DNA of 6,678 bases from Puniceicoccales bacterium (GCA_031266155.1 JAISBO010000060.1:1-6678), one strand, 5' to 3'; positions 1 to 6,070 are shown, counted from the first letter of the stretch. Notes: generated by a model not told the origin, from the letters alone. Translations and numbers: made by a program.

Positions 1-380
1 CAAGTTGGTCTGCCGTCAACTTTTTTGTGAAGTTTAGTCCATTCCCCCGACGTTTCCTTGGTTTTTACAAACGAATTGCGCATTTCCAGAGTATCAACTT
101 TTCTTTCTATGGGTGCGGGACGATCAGCCAGTCCAGCCTTGGAAGTGCGATCGCTACCGTCGGTCTTCCTGGCGAAGGACAGCCTCGTGAAGTCGTAGGG
201 CGGAAGAATACCAGCGGTTAAGGTCTTGCCGATCCCTATGGACTCTCCTATGCCGACGGCAGAAGGAGCGACTTCCACGGCACCCGTGACGGTAGCTCCA
301 TTGAGGGTGGCAAGGGTTAGCCCTCCAGGAGTATTGGAATCAATGGCTTTTGTTGGCTTCCAAAGATTTTCTACAGAGGT
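1..380 (-). pseudogene. Orphan toxin C-terminal cassette, start-less, runs off the left edge
   Basis: This minus-strand frame is open for 126 codons from just after a TAG at 381-383 to the window edge. It has no ATG near its beginning; the first ATG is at 81-83 and a GTG lies at 276-278, neither with a convincing ribosome site. Translated, it has a Gly/Ala/Val-rich beginning, then LSFARKTDGSDRTSKAG, then LADRPAPIERKVD, and then a sequence unlike the neighbours (about 30 residues, from TLEMRNSFVK onward). The middle stretch is nearly the same as residues 273-300 of the LHH toxin at 2945-4315. The Gly/Ala-rich beginning is only loosely like the pre-toxin part of the two intact genes, so the fragment seems to come from a more divergent paralogue. 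It lies 6 nt past the stop codon of the small gene at 386-697. I infer a displaced, silent C-terminal toxin module, as known in CDI and Rhs loci. Its warhead lies outside the window and cannot be identified. Confidence 0.7.
94..180 (-). repeat. Linker repeat shared with the LHH toxin gene (3417-3503)
   Basis: The 87 bases here align without gaps to 3417-3503, with scattered substitutions. In protein terms this is the linker FARKTDG...KAGLADRP...IERKVD just ahead of the variable toxin domain. Both ends are sharp: left of 94 and right of about 180 the two loci no longer match well. A short homologous block at the joint between the constant part and the warhead is what is needed to splice an orphan cassette onto a complete toxin gene. 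The role in recombination is inference. Confidence 0.8.
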
Positions 381-385
381 CTATG

Positions 386-697
386 TCAAACTTTTTTAAC
401 TTTACTATCACAATTTTCGTTTCCTGCCGGAGATTTTCTACTTGCCATGTTGATTTTATTAATCAGATCTTTAATCTTTTGTCCATATTTAGTCATTGAA
501 TAATCTGGCAAACACTCTTGCATACGCTCATCATGTAGCGTCCCAGTTATAATATGTATATCTGTTTTATGTATATCTTTGTCTACTAGTCTTTGTAGAA
601 TTTTTAACCTTTGTAAAACCCTTTCTTCTGATCTTCTATTCAAAATCGTGACTAGTAGGTCAAAGTCAGATTCTTTCATTTTTAATTTTATGCCCAT
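386..697 (-). CDS. Small helical protein, probable immunity paralogue 2
   Basis: A 103-residue protein with no signal peptide or membrane segment, rich in charged residues and predicted by eye to be mainly helical. Residues about 7-82 align along their length with the protein encoded directly upstream (722-991): shared features include the LL..IL..R start, LKIL, a D-I pair, LPxY, and a closing DLI..xN. By eye roughly two fifths of positions agree, so the two genes are tandem duplicates. The C-terminal tail after the shared part (about 20 residues, SRKSPAGNENCDSK) is polar and unique to this copy. The start is ATG, 24 nt after the neighbour's stop, with no clear Shine-Dalgarno site, so translation may depend on the upstream gene. 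Position behind a toxin gene points to immunity, either to the same toxin or to the orphan cassette immediately downstream. I do not recognise the family. Confidence 0.75.
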   Translation of the reverse strand: MGIKLKMKESDFDLLVTILNRRSEERVLQRLKILQRLVDKDIHKTDIHIITGTLHDERMQECLPDYSMTKYGQKIKDLINKINMASRKSPAGNENCDSKVKKV

Positions 698-721
698 AAT
701 TTTTGATCGTTTTTTTGACTA

Positions 722-991
722 TTACATGCCAGGCCTCATCATATTTAATGCGCCTATTAAATCATCAACTTTTACTCCATGGGCAGTTGGTTCATAATTT
801 GGTAAAAGTTCATGAGAAAACTCGTCACCAAGGATATCAATCATAACATCTATATCATTTTCATCTACTTCTTTAACAGAAAGCCCCTTTAAAATTTTCA
901 ATTCCTGAGCAATTTCCTCTGAAAATCTTTTGCTTAAAATCCCCATCAGCAGATTTAAATCCTCTTTCGACATATCTACTTTTATATTCAC
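722..991 (-). CDS. Small helical protein, probable immunity protein of the 1008-2312 toxin
   Basis: An 89-residue cytoplasmic protein, acidic and probably all-helical, starting MNIKVDMSKEDLNLL. The start codon is GTG at 989-991. A GGAAGG ribosome site lies 9 nt ahead of it and the gene begins 16 nt after the toxin's TGA. This tight same-strand spacing, toxin first and small acidic gene second, is the usual arrangement of polymorphic toxin and immunity pairs, where the immunity protein binds the toxin domain and blocks its active site in sister cells. No signature of a named immunity family is visible to me, so the function rests on position and on size. It has a paralogue next door at 386-697 (shared LKIL, LPxY and DLI..N motifs), suggesting duplication followed by divergence. 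Confidence 0.75.
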   Translation of the reverse strand: MNIKVDMSKEDLNLLMGILSKRFSEEIAQELKILKGLSVKEVDENDIDVMIDILGDEFSHELLPNYEPTAHGVKVDDLIGALNMMRPGM

Positions 992-1007
992 AGTAAGCTA
1001 CCTTCCG

Positions 1008-2312
1008 TCATTTAGTAATTCTGTATCCTTGTTTAGTTGATGCTCGAGTGGTTATCACTTCACCATTTTTGTTAACCGCTATCATCGACTTTTCTCCAAA
1101 TATGTTAAATTTTCCTCCATACTCGTCCATTTCAAATTTTATTTTCACCGGATTATTCCAAGTGTCAAGAATGGATTGTGAAGATACACCAACTTCATCT
1201 TTGAATAAAGCTCTGTCCATGCCATGTTTGGTGTATCCAACTAGATTTTCTGGCATTTTAACACCACAGTCATTTTCAACCTCGGCTCTCATGACAGGGT
1301 TGATTTTGTTGGAAATTGCCAATTCCTTTGGTAGAACTTTTGTGGTCGGTTCGCTGCCTAAGCCTTGGCTTCCCATCTTGCTGCTAGTGGAAGATGTGTA
1401 CTCTTCGCCGGGAACTTTCACCTTCAAGCCAATACCGGCTTTGTCAGCCTTGGAGGCGAGATCCATACCGTCGGCTTTTCTAGCGAAAGATGAAACACTG
1501 TCCCCCGATTTTATTGCTCTTGCAATTACTTTTGTTCCCACCTTTCCTACTGCTCTTGCTACTCCGACGGCTCCCGCAGCTCCGCCAGCTCCTGCGGCTT
1601 CGACTGCGGTAGCGATCAACACTGCAGAAGCTGCTGCCGCCTTTGCTTCCATAGGTGCAGCCTTCTCTCGGATATCATCACCCATGAGGTAATCTTTCCC
1701 TGTTGGTAGAATTACAGGTTCTTCGCCTGCCACAAAATCTCCCACGTTCGAAAAACCACGCTCTACAAAATGTTTAGCACGTCCCCAGAAAGACTGCTTG
1801 GGTGCTGCGGTTTCAGTAGGCCCGCTTATCGGAACACTGGTCGCAACTTCTCGAACGGGAGGTGTTATTTCACACTTTTTCACCGCTGGCACCGCCGTTG
1901 GAGCCGGGGCAACGGCAACTTCGGGCCTCATCTCCATCGAAGGAACCGAAAGCGACAGCCTCTCCCCCAGGTCCCTCACCGGTGACGGCATGGAAATTCC
2001 CACATAGGGAGCCCCCATGCACGGTGGTGTAACGGTTGGGCAAAATGACCCAACTTCTGCCCTTGGAAAGATGGTCTCTAGGGTCGTTGCGGCCGAAGAA
2101 GTTACATGCATTCCAGGGTTTGTGTCGAGCAATGTGCTCGCAAGGCTCGGTTGGGTCACATGGGGCAAGGACCCATGGTCTATCCCAGAACCAAAGGGGC
2201 CCATGTTCCCTCCCACTATCATTCCTCCGTTTCCAAAACTCCCACTATTCCCTCCCAGCGGGGACCAAGATGGCCTACCAAATCCACCTCCAAAATTTCC
2301 AAAAAAACTCAT
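1008..2312 (-). CDS. Polymorphic toxin with BECR-like RNase C-terminal domain
   Basis: A 434-residue protein in modules. Residues 1-50 are Gly/Phe/Ser/Asn-rich (FFGNFGGGFGRPSW); about 50-170 are Pro/Val/Thr-rich with cysteines at 91, 98 and 147; about 170-215 hold a conserved-looking FWGRAKHFVERGFSNVGDF stretch; about 217-265 form an Ala/Gly-rich hydrophobic segment like the pre-toxin regions of other polymorphic toxins. There is no N-terminal signal peptide. After residue 286 the sequence is unrelated to the sister toxin. The last 76 residues contain YTKHGMDRA (359-367 region, His363, Arg367), a NP..IKF turn, and strands ending in AVNKNGEVITT (412-422). This pattern recalls BECR-fold RNases (colicin D/E5, RelE-like CdiA toxins), where such His, Arg and Thr residues are catalytic. 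The fold assignment is inference. Start is ATG with AAGGAGG 4 nt upstream. Two small immunity candidates follow. Confidence 0.8.
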   Translation of the reverse strand: MSFFGNFGGGFGRPSWSPLGGNSGSFGNGGMIVGGNMGPFGSGIDHGSLPHVTQPSLASTLLDTNPGMHVTSSAATTLETIFPRAEVGSFCPTVTPPCMGAPYVGISMPSPVRDLGERLSLSVPSMEMRPEVAVAPAPTAVPAVKKCEITPPVREVATSVPISGPTETAAPKQSFWGRAKHFVERGFSNVGDFVAGEEPVILPTGKDYLMGDDIREKAAPMEAKAAAASAVLIATAVEAAGAGGAAGAVGVARAVGKVGTKVIARAIKSGDSVSSFARKADGMDLASKADKAGIGLKVKVPGEEYTSSTSSKMGSQGLGSEPTTKVLPKELAISNKINPVMRAEVENDCGVKMPENLVGYTKHGMDRALFKDEVGVSSQSILDTWNNPVKIKFEMDEYGGKFNIFGEKSMIAVNKNGEVITTRASTKQGYRITK

Positions 2313-2421
2313 TTTGCCTCCTTCTTTTAACTATAATGGTGAGGAGGTATGATGTATATTTTTACCAAATGTCAATGCTAAAATGCCGACGGTGCCAGCC
2401 GAACAGCATTGTCCAAAGGCC
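1445..2421 (-). repeat. Direct repeat copy A: toxin promoter plus constant N-terminal region
   Basis: About 977 bases here are near-identical to 3457-4424 in the same orientation. The unit covers 109 bases upstream of the start codon (promoter and ribosome site) and the first 285 or so codons. Differences are mostly single substitutions, plus two in-frame length changes: an extra six codons (VARAVG type) here and three fewer codons in the Pro-rich stretch. The right boundary falls at the palindrome AAAGGCCTTT (2415-2424), only 18 bases from the stop of the SUKH gene. The left boundary falls at the toxin linker. All of the sequence between the two copies (2422-3456) is therefore the warhead and immunity gene of the sister toxin. 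Confidence 0.92.
2317..2375 (-). promoter_or_regulatory. Promoter and ribosome site of the 1008-2312 toxin
   Basis: On the minus strand a perfect TTGACA lies at 2370-2375, but no good -10 box sits 16-18 bases after it. A better spaced pair is TATACA (2353-2358), 17 bases, TATAGT (2330-2335), which would give a leader of only about ten bases. AAGGAGG at 2317-2323 is a near-consensus ribosome site, 4 bases from the ATG. The block is repeated almost unchanged ahead of the sister toxin, which supports its being functional. Which -35 box is used cannot be decided from sequence. Confidence 0.45.
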
Positions 2422-2439
2422 TTTAGCTCTACTGCAATA

Positions 2440-2964
2440 CTACTCTTCTTTCGCTGCCCTTTTGTCTAAATCATTGACCAGGAATTCGAAAAAATCTGTA
2501 AATGATGGCCATTCGTCGTGTGGGTTTCGAAATTGCCCTGCTATGGCATAGTGATACATGTCTCCATAGTCACACCATACCACAGGTGCTGGCTTGTTAG
2601 GAGAATCCTGCGTTATCATGAACACGCTACCACCATCATCATCTGCCAAGACCAAAATTTTATCCATCCTTTCTTTGGATTGTCCATTGGAGTCTTTTTC
2701 GTAATTCTTCCGGATTTCTAGGTTGTTTTTTATTATGCCATTCCAGTCTTTTGGATCATCCTCAAATTCAAAGAATTCCATTTTCGAAAAGCTAGTCACA
2801 CTGACCAGACTAGAAATATAACGAAACTCCTCCGGCAATTTTAGTTGCAAATTTTTTTCTACTAAATCGAAAGTATGCCCAGACACAGTATCAACTATTA
2901 CCCCGATACCACATCTGTCATACCTTATAACTTTTTCAATTAAACTATTTAAATGTTTCTCCAT
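2440..2964 (-). CDS. SUKH (SMI1/KNR4) family immunity protein
   Basis: A 174-residue cytoplasmic protein with the marks of the SUKH superfamily. These are an N-terminal helix followed by DLVEKNLQLKLPEEFRYI (33-50, the family's E..lg..LP..yr.f pattern), a central strand pair ILVLADDDGGSVFMI (103-117), PVVWCDYGD (127-135) and a closing helix SFTDFFEFLV (154-163). SUKH proteins are the commonest immunity family in bacterial polymorphic toxin loci and often accompany HNH or Endo VII nucleases, which matches the gene directly upstream. The ATG lies inside the end of that toxin gene, overlapping it by 20 nt in another frame, with a GGAAG site just upstream. This implies coupled translation, so toxin is not made without immunity protein. 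Its role as inhibitor of the LHH nuclease is inferred from family and position. Confidence 0.88.
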   Translation of the reverse strand: MEKHLNSLIEKVIRYDRCGIGVIVDTVSGHTFDLVEKNLQLKLPEEFRYISSLVSVTSFSKMEFFEFEDDPKDWNGIIKNNLEIRKNYEKDSNGQSKERMDKILVLADDDGGSVFMITQDSPNKPAPVVWCDYGDMYHYAIAGQFRNPHDEWPSFTDFFEFLVNDLDKRAAKEE

Positions 2965-4315
2965 AAGTCTTCCAATATGCTTCTCTTATAGGGTCAAAAA
3001 TTTTTCTTATAACTGGATTTGTTGGGTGTGGTTCGTTGACTCCGTACTGGCCATGTAAAGCATCTAGGTGTGAATATTCTGTCACTTCCGTAAGCGGCCC
3101 TTTAGCGTCTTGACCTATATGGTGAAGAATTACCTTTGCTCCCAAATTTGTCCGAGGAGCTTTACCTTCACGCATTAATTCTCTATTAGTCACCTGCTTG
3201 CCATCTTTCAATGTAACGACATAATTAGGATCAATGTCATTACGCTGAGTTACTTTAAAAGTTTGTCCAGTTTTTTTATACGTAAACTCTACCTCTTTGT
3301 GGAAAACTCCAGAATGCGTAGCATCCTTTGGGATTTCACGAATGGGCTTGAAAGAGCTGACAGTTTGCTGAACCTTGGTCTGTTTGACGGCGCTTTCTTT
3401 CGGTATTCCCGGAATGTCAACTTTTCTTTCTATGAGCGCGGGGCGATCAGCCAGTCCAGCCTTGGAGGCGAGATCCATACCGTCGGTTTTTCTAGCGAAA
3501 GATGAAACACTGTCCCCTGATTTTATTGCTCTTGCAATTACCTTTGTTCCCACCTTTCCTACTGCTCCTGCAGCTCCGCCAGCTCCTGCGGCTTCGACTG
3601 CGGCAGCGATCAACACCGCAGAAGCTGCTGCCGCCTTCGCTTCCATAGGTGCAGCCTTCTCTCGGATATCATCACCCATAAGGTAATCTTTCCCAGTTGG
3701 TAGAATTACAGGTTCTTCGCCTGCCACAAAATCTCCTACGTTCGAAAAACCACGCTCTACAAAACGTTTAGCACGTCCCCAGAAAGACTGCTTGGGGGCT
3801 ACGGTTTCAGTGGGCCCATTCGCCGAAACACTGCTCGTAATTCCTTTGGCGGGAGGTGTTATTTCACACTTTTCTATCACCGGCACCACCGTTGGAGTTG
3901 GAGGAGCCGGAGCAACGGCAACTTCGGGCCTCATCTCCATCGAAGGAACCGAAAGCGACAGCCTATCCCCCAGGTCCCTCACCGGTGACGGCATGGAAAT
4001 TCCCACATAGGGAGCCCCCATGCACGGTGGCGTAACGGTTGGGCAAAATGTCCCAACTTCTGCCCTTGGAAAGATGGTCTCTAGGGTCGTTGCGGCCGAA
4101 GAAGTCACATGCATTCCAGGGTTTGTGTCGAGAAATGTGCTCGCAAGGCTTGGTTGGGTCACATGGGGCAATGACCCATGGTCTATCCCAGAACCAAAGG
4201 GGCCCATGTTCCCTCCCACTATCATTCCTCCGTTTCCAAAACTCCCACTATTCCCTCCCAACGGGGACCAAGATGGCCTACCAAATCCACCCCCAAAGTT
4301 TCCAAAAAAATTCAT
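2945..4315 (-). CDS. Polymorphic toxin with LHH-type HNH/Endo VII nuclease domain
   Basis: A 456-residue protein whose first 286 residues match the toxin at 1008-2312: Gly/Phe-rich start, Pro/Val-rich stretch, FWGRAKRFVERGF block, Ala/Gly-rich pre-toxin segment at about 222-262. A linker FARKTDGMDLASKAG then LADRPALIERKVD (273-300) leads to a separate C-terminal domain. That domain has DGKQVTNRELMREGKAPRT (371-389), then VILHHIGQ (395-402), TEVTEYSHLDALHG (410-422) and a helical tail. The LHH triad with following EYSH..LHG is the hallmark of the LHH group of HNH/Endo VII nucleases, which use these histidines to bind metal and cleave DNA. His398, His399, His416 and His421 are the likely active-site residues. 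There is no signal peptide, so export must use another route. Start is ATG with AAGGAGG 4 nt ahead. The immunity gene overlaps the end. Confidence 0.88.
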   Translation of the reverse strand: MNFFGNFGGGFGRPSWSPLGGNSGSFGNGGMIVGGNMGPFGSGIDHGSLPHVTQPSLASTFLDTNPGMHVTSSAATTLETIFPRAEVGTFCPTVTPPCMGAPYVGISMPSPVRDLGDRLSLSVPSMEMRPEVAVAPAPPTPTVVPVIEKCEITPPAKGITSSVSANGPTETVAPKQSFWGRAKRFVERGFSNVGDFVAGEEPVILPTGKDYLMGDDIREKAAPMEAKAAAASAVLIAAAVEAAGAGGAAGAVGKVGTKVIARAIKSGDSVSSFARKTDGMDLASKAGLADRPALIERKVDIPGIPKESAVKQTKVQQTVSSFKPIREIPKDATHSGVFHKEVEFTYKKTGQTFKVTQRNDIDPNYVVTLKDGKQVTNRELMREGKAPRTNLGAKVILHHIGQDAKGPLTEVTEYSHLDALHGQYGVNEPHPTNPVIRKIFDPIREAYWKTYGETFK

Positions 4316-4424
4316 TTTGCCTCCTTCTTTTAACTATAATGGTGAGGAGACATGATGTATATTTTTGTCAAATGTCAATGCTAAAATGCCGACGGTGCCA
4401 GCCGAACAGCATTGTCCAAAGGCC
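3457..4424 (-). repeat. Direct repeat copy B: toxin promoter plus constant N-terminal region
   Basis: This is the second copy of the unit at 1445-2421, same orientation, about 2.0 kb away. The right end is a sharp break at GGCC (4421-4424), beyond which this copy runs into the tail of the aldehyde dehydrogenase region and copy A into the SUKH gene end. Similarity to copy A is very high throughout, including silent positions, which points to recent duplication or continuing gene conversion. The left end is at the start of the KAGLADRP linker, which copy A lacks. Confidence 0.92.
4320..4378 (-). promoter_or_regulatory. Promoter and ribosome site of the LHH toxin
   Basis: Same layout as ahead of the sister toxin: AAGGAGG at 4320-4326, TATAGT at 4333-4338, TATACA at 4356-4361 and TTGACA at 4373-4378. 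A base difference creates a second, overlapping TTGACA at 4366-4371 that the other copy lacks, giving the direct repeat TTGACATTTGACA. The two toxins may therefore differ in strength or regulation. Box choice is uncertain. Confidence 0.45.
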
Positions 4425-4473
4425 GGCAGGATGAAGGGGAGCTACAAACCTCTGCAAATGGTATGGACGGAGA

Positions 4474-5802
4474 TTAATCCCTTTTGCCGGCAATGGTTTT
4501 ATAGTTGAGCAGGTGCTTTATCCCAATATTTTCGCTGGAGGCATTCCCGCCCCATGAACCACAACCGAGGGTCAAGGATGGAGTAAGGCTGTTGTTGGAG
4601 AACCCGATGGCACCCTGGGAAGCAGGCAAATTGATTAGTAGCCTGCCTGTGGGCATTTGGCTGGCGAAATAATCGATACGCCCTTGGTCATTCGCGTCGG
4701 TATGAAGGACGGATGTATGACCCAGGCCACCAATGCTAACCAATTGTAGGCCGATTTCCACGGCCTGTTCAAAATTCGGTGCGCCATACAGGGAAAGAAT
4801 TAGGGATAACTTTTCCCGGGCATAGGGATTACTGGCATCGTAAACTTTTTCTTCACTGACAAGTACGCGGGCTGATGGGGGAATCCTAAGACCTGCCAAC
4901 TCTCCAATCTTTTGTGCACTTTGACCGACAATGGCAGGATTGAGACCCTTTTCATTGATAATGATTTTCCCGAGTGTTGCCGATTCCTCCTTGCTTAAAA
5001 TATAAGCACCCTGCTTTGCCAGTTCTTTCCTTACCTCGTCATAGACGCTTTCTACGGCAACGATGGATTGTTCGGAGGCACAGATAACACCGTTATCGAA
5101 TGTTTTGCTCGCAAGGACAGCTTCCACGGCCGCCGACACATTGGCAGTTTCGTCGATAATGGCGGGGGTGTTTCCTGCGCCGACCCCCAGCGCAGGTTTC
5201 CCGCTGGCGTAGGCAGCTTTTACCATACCACCTCCTCCGGTGGCTAAAATAAGGTCAATGGATCGATGGTGCATGAGGGCCGCGGTTGCTTCCAGAGTTG
5301 GTTCGCCTAGGCATGCCAACAAATTTTTGGGAGCTCCCGCTTTGACTGCGGCATCAGCAACGATCTCTACCGCTGCGGCTGTACACTTTTTTGCCCGTGG
5401 ATGGGGGGATACCACAATCCCATTGCGCGTTTTTAAAACCAGCAATGCCTTGAAAATTGCCGTAGCAGTTGGATTCGTGGTCGGAATAACTCCCGCAATC
5501 AGCCCAATTGGATCCACCACTACTTTTACCCGATTTGCTTTATCTTCGGAAATGATTCCGCAGGTTTTTGCCGTTGCATACTTTTCGTAGATGAAGTGAG
5601 CGGCAAAATGATTTTTAAAAATTTTATCCTTTACTATGCCCATGCCCGTTTCATCTACGGCCATTTTGGCAAGCTCTTCCCGTGCTGCATCCGCTGCCAC
5701 TGACGCAGATTTAAAAATTGCATCAACTTTTTCCTGTGGGAATTTTGCATAAACCTTTTGAGCTTCCTTTGCTCTCCCTATGAGTGTGTCCAAGTCATCC
5801 AT
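4474..5802 (-). CDS. Acetylating acetaldehyde dehydrogenase, AdhE N-terminal half type
   Basis: A 442-residue cytoplasmic enzyme predicted to interconvert acetaldehyde, CoA and NAD+ with acetyl-CoA and NADH. It follows the aldehyde-dehydrogenase half of AdhE from end to end. Visible motifs are KMAVDETGMGIVKDK (46-60), PTTNPTATAIFKAL (107-120), SPHPRAKK (132-139), ATGGGGMVKAAY (187-198), GVGAGNTP (206-213), DNGVICASEQ (236-245, catalytic Cys241), GHTSVLHTD (361-369) and LGCGSWGG with the SENIGIKHLLNYKT tail (412-436). AdhE itself continues into an iron-dependent alcohol dehydrogenase of about 400 residues. Here the frame stops right at the inter-domain linker, and the 49 bases before the toxin repeat show no trace of that second domain in any minus-strand frame. 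It may be a free-standing enzyme (EutE-like in role) or AdhE cut short when the toxin locus arrived. Start ATG has AAGGAT 4 nt upstream. No pathway partner gene is in the window. Confidence 0.9.
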   Translation of the reverse strand: MDDLDTLIGRAKEAQKVYAKFPQEKVDAIFKSASVAADAAREELAKMAVDETGMGIVKDKIFKNHFAAHFIYEKYATAKTCGIISEDKANRVKVVVDPIGLIAGVIPTTNPTATAIFKALLVLKTRNGIVVSPHPRAKKCTAAAVEIVADAAVKAGAPKNLLACLGEPTLEATAALMHHRSIDLILATGGGGMVKAAYASGKPALGVGAGNTPAIIDETANVSAAVEAVLASKTFDNGVICASEQSIVAVESVYDEVRKELAKQGAYILSKEESATLGKIIINEKGLNPAIVGQSAQKIGELAGLRIPPSARVLVSEEKVYDASNPYAREKLSLILSLYGAPNFEQAVEIGLQLVSIGGLGHTSVLHTDANDQGRIDYFASQMPTGRLLINLPASQGAIGFSNNSLTPSLTLGCGSWGGNASSENIGIKHLLNYKTIAGKRD

Positions 5803-5886
5803 AATTATCCTTTTTTAATGCCATATGCCATTTGCTTCCTATTCTTCAGTCTATATATAAATACAAGAAAAATTCTACTTTAGCAA
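5803..5886 (-). promoter_or_regulatory. Candidate promoter and leader of the acetaldehyde dehydrogenase
   Basis: On the minus strand a TTGCTA (5881-5886) is followed after 17 bases by TATTTA (5858-5863), inside a strongly AT-rich stretch that also holds TATATATA. The ribosome site AAGGAT is at 5807-5812. The -10 match is weak and other AT-rich hexamers nearby could serve, so the exact boxes are uncertain. Confidence 0.3.
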
Positions 5887-5889
5887 AAA

Positions 5890-5929
5890 CTATCGGCGAA
5901 TCAAGCATTTTTTAGATTTTACCCGATAG
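5890..5929. repeat. Inverted repeat between the divergent genes
   Basis: CTATCGG at 5890-5896 is exactly complementary to CCGATAG at 5923-5929, separated by 26 AT-rich bases. On the minus strand the right-to-left reading is followed by TTTTT, which gives a weak terminator look for transcripts coming from the IS side. It also lies just upstream of the dehydrogenase promoter candidate, so an operator is possible. The stem is only 7 bp and may be chance. Confidence 0.3.
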
Positions 5930-6023
5930 GATATTTCGTTACAGGAACTTGGAGACCTCATTTCCTTGCCCGAAAATCTTTTTATTTATTTGCAAAAATT
6001 CATATGTTATCTGCGGATTTCCG

Positions 6024-6064
6024 TTGACGGACACAGGAAGAAAAATACCTTGCGACAAGGTGAG
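6024..6064 (+). promoter_or_regulatory. Candidate promoter and ribosome site of the small exported protein gene
   Basis: TTGACG (6024-6029), 16 bases, then TACCTT (6046-6051), with AAGGTGAG at 6057-6064 placed 6 bases before the ATG at 6071. The -35 box and ribosome site are good and the -10 box is poor. The strong ribosome site is the main reason to prefer the start at 6071 over an in-frame ATG at 5966. Confidence 0.35.
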
Positions 6065-6070
6065 TTGAGT

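Noticed and set aside
27..221. Plus-strand 64-codon frame at the left edge
   Set aside because: The minus-strand frame here matches the toxin linker, so this one is its shadow.
1048..1692. Long plus-strand open frame opposite the first toxin gene
   Set aside because: It is antisense to a gene with clear motifs, low-complexity Ala/Pro composition mirrors the Ala/Gly-rich toxin segment, and there is no ribosome site.
2017..2352. Plus-strand 111-codon frame, present again at 4020-4355
   Set aside because: Its conservation is explained by the direct repeat. It is the mirror of the toxin N-terminus and crosses the toxin promoter, with no start signals of its own.
2036..2551. Plus-strand 171-codon frame spanning the repeat edge (shorter copy at 4039-4434)
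   Set aside because: It runs antisense through the toxin start, promoter and SUKH gene end, with no domain-like sequence.
4423..4493. GCCGGC copies near the end of the dehydrogenase gene as a terminator stem
   Set aside because: The copies are far apart, one is self-palindromic, and no T-run follows, so no intrinsic terminator is supported.
5240..5590. Plus-strand frame inside the dehydrogenase gene
   Set aside because: Antisense to a strongly conserved enzyme and lacking a ribosome site.
5966..6070. In-frame upstream ATG that would lengthen the small exported protein by 35 residues
   Set aside because: No ribosome site at 5966, and the extension would place the signal-like hydrophobic stretch internally. 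The ATG at 6071 has a good site.
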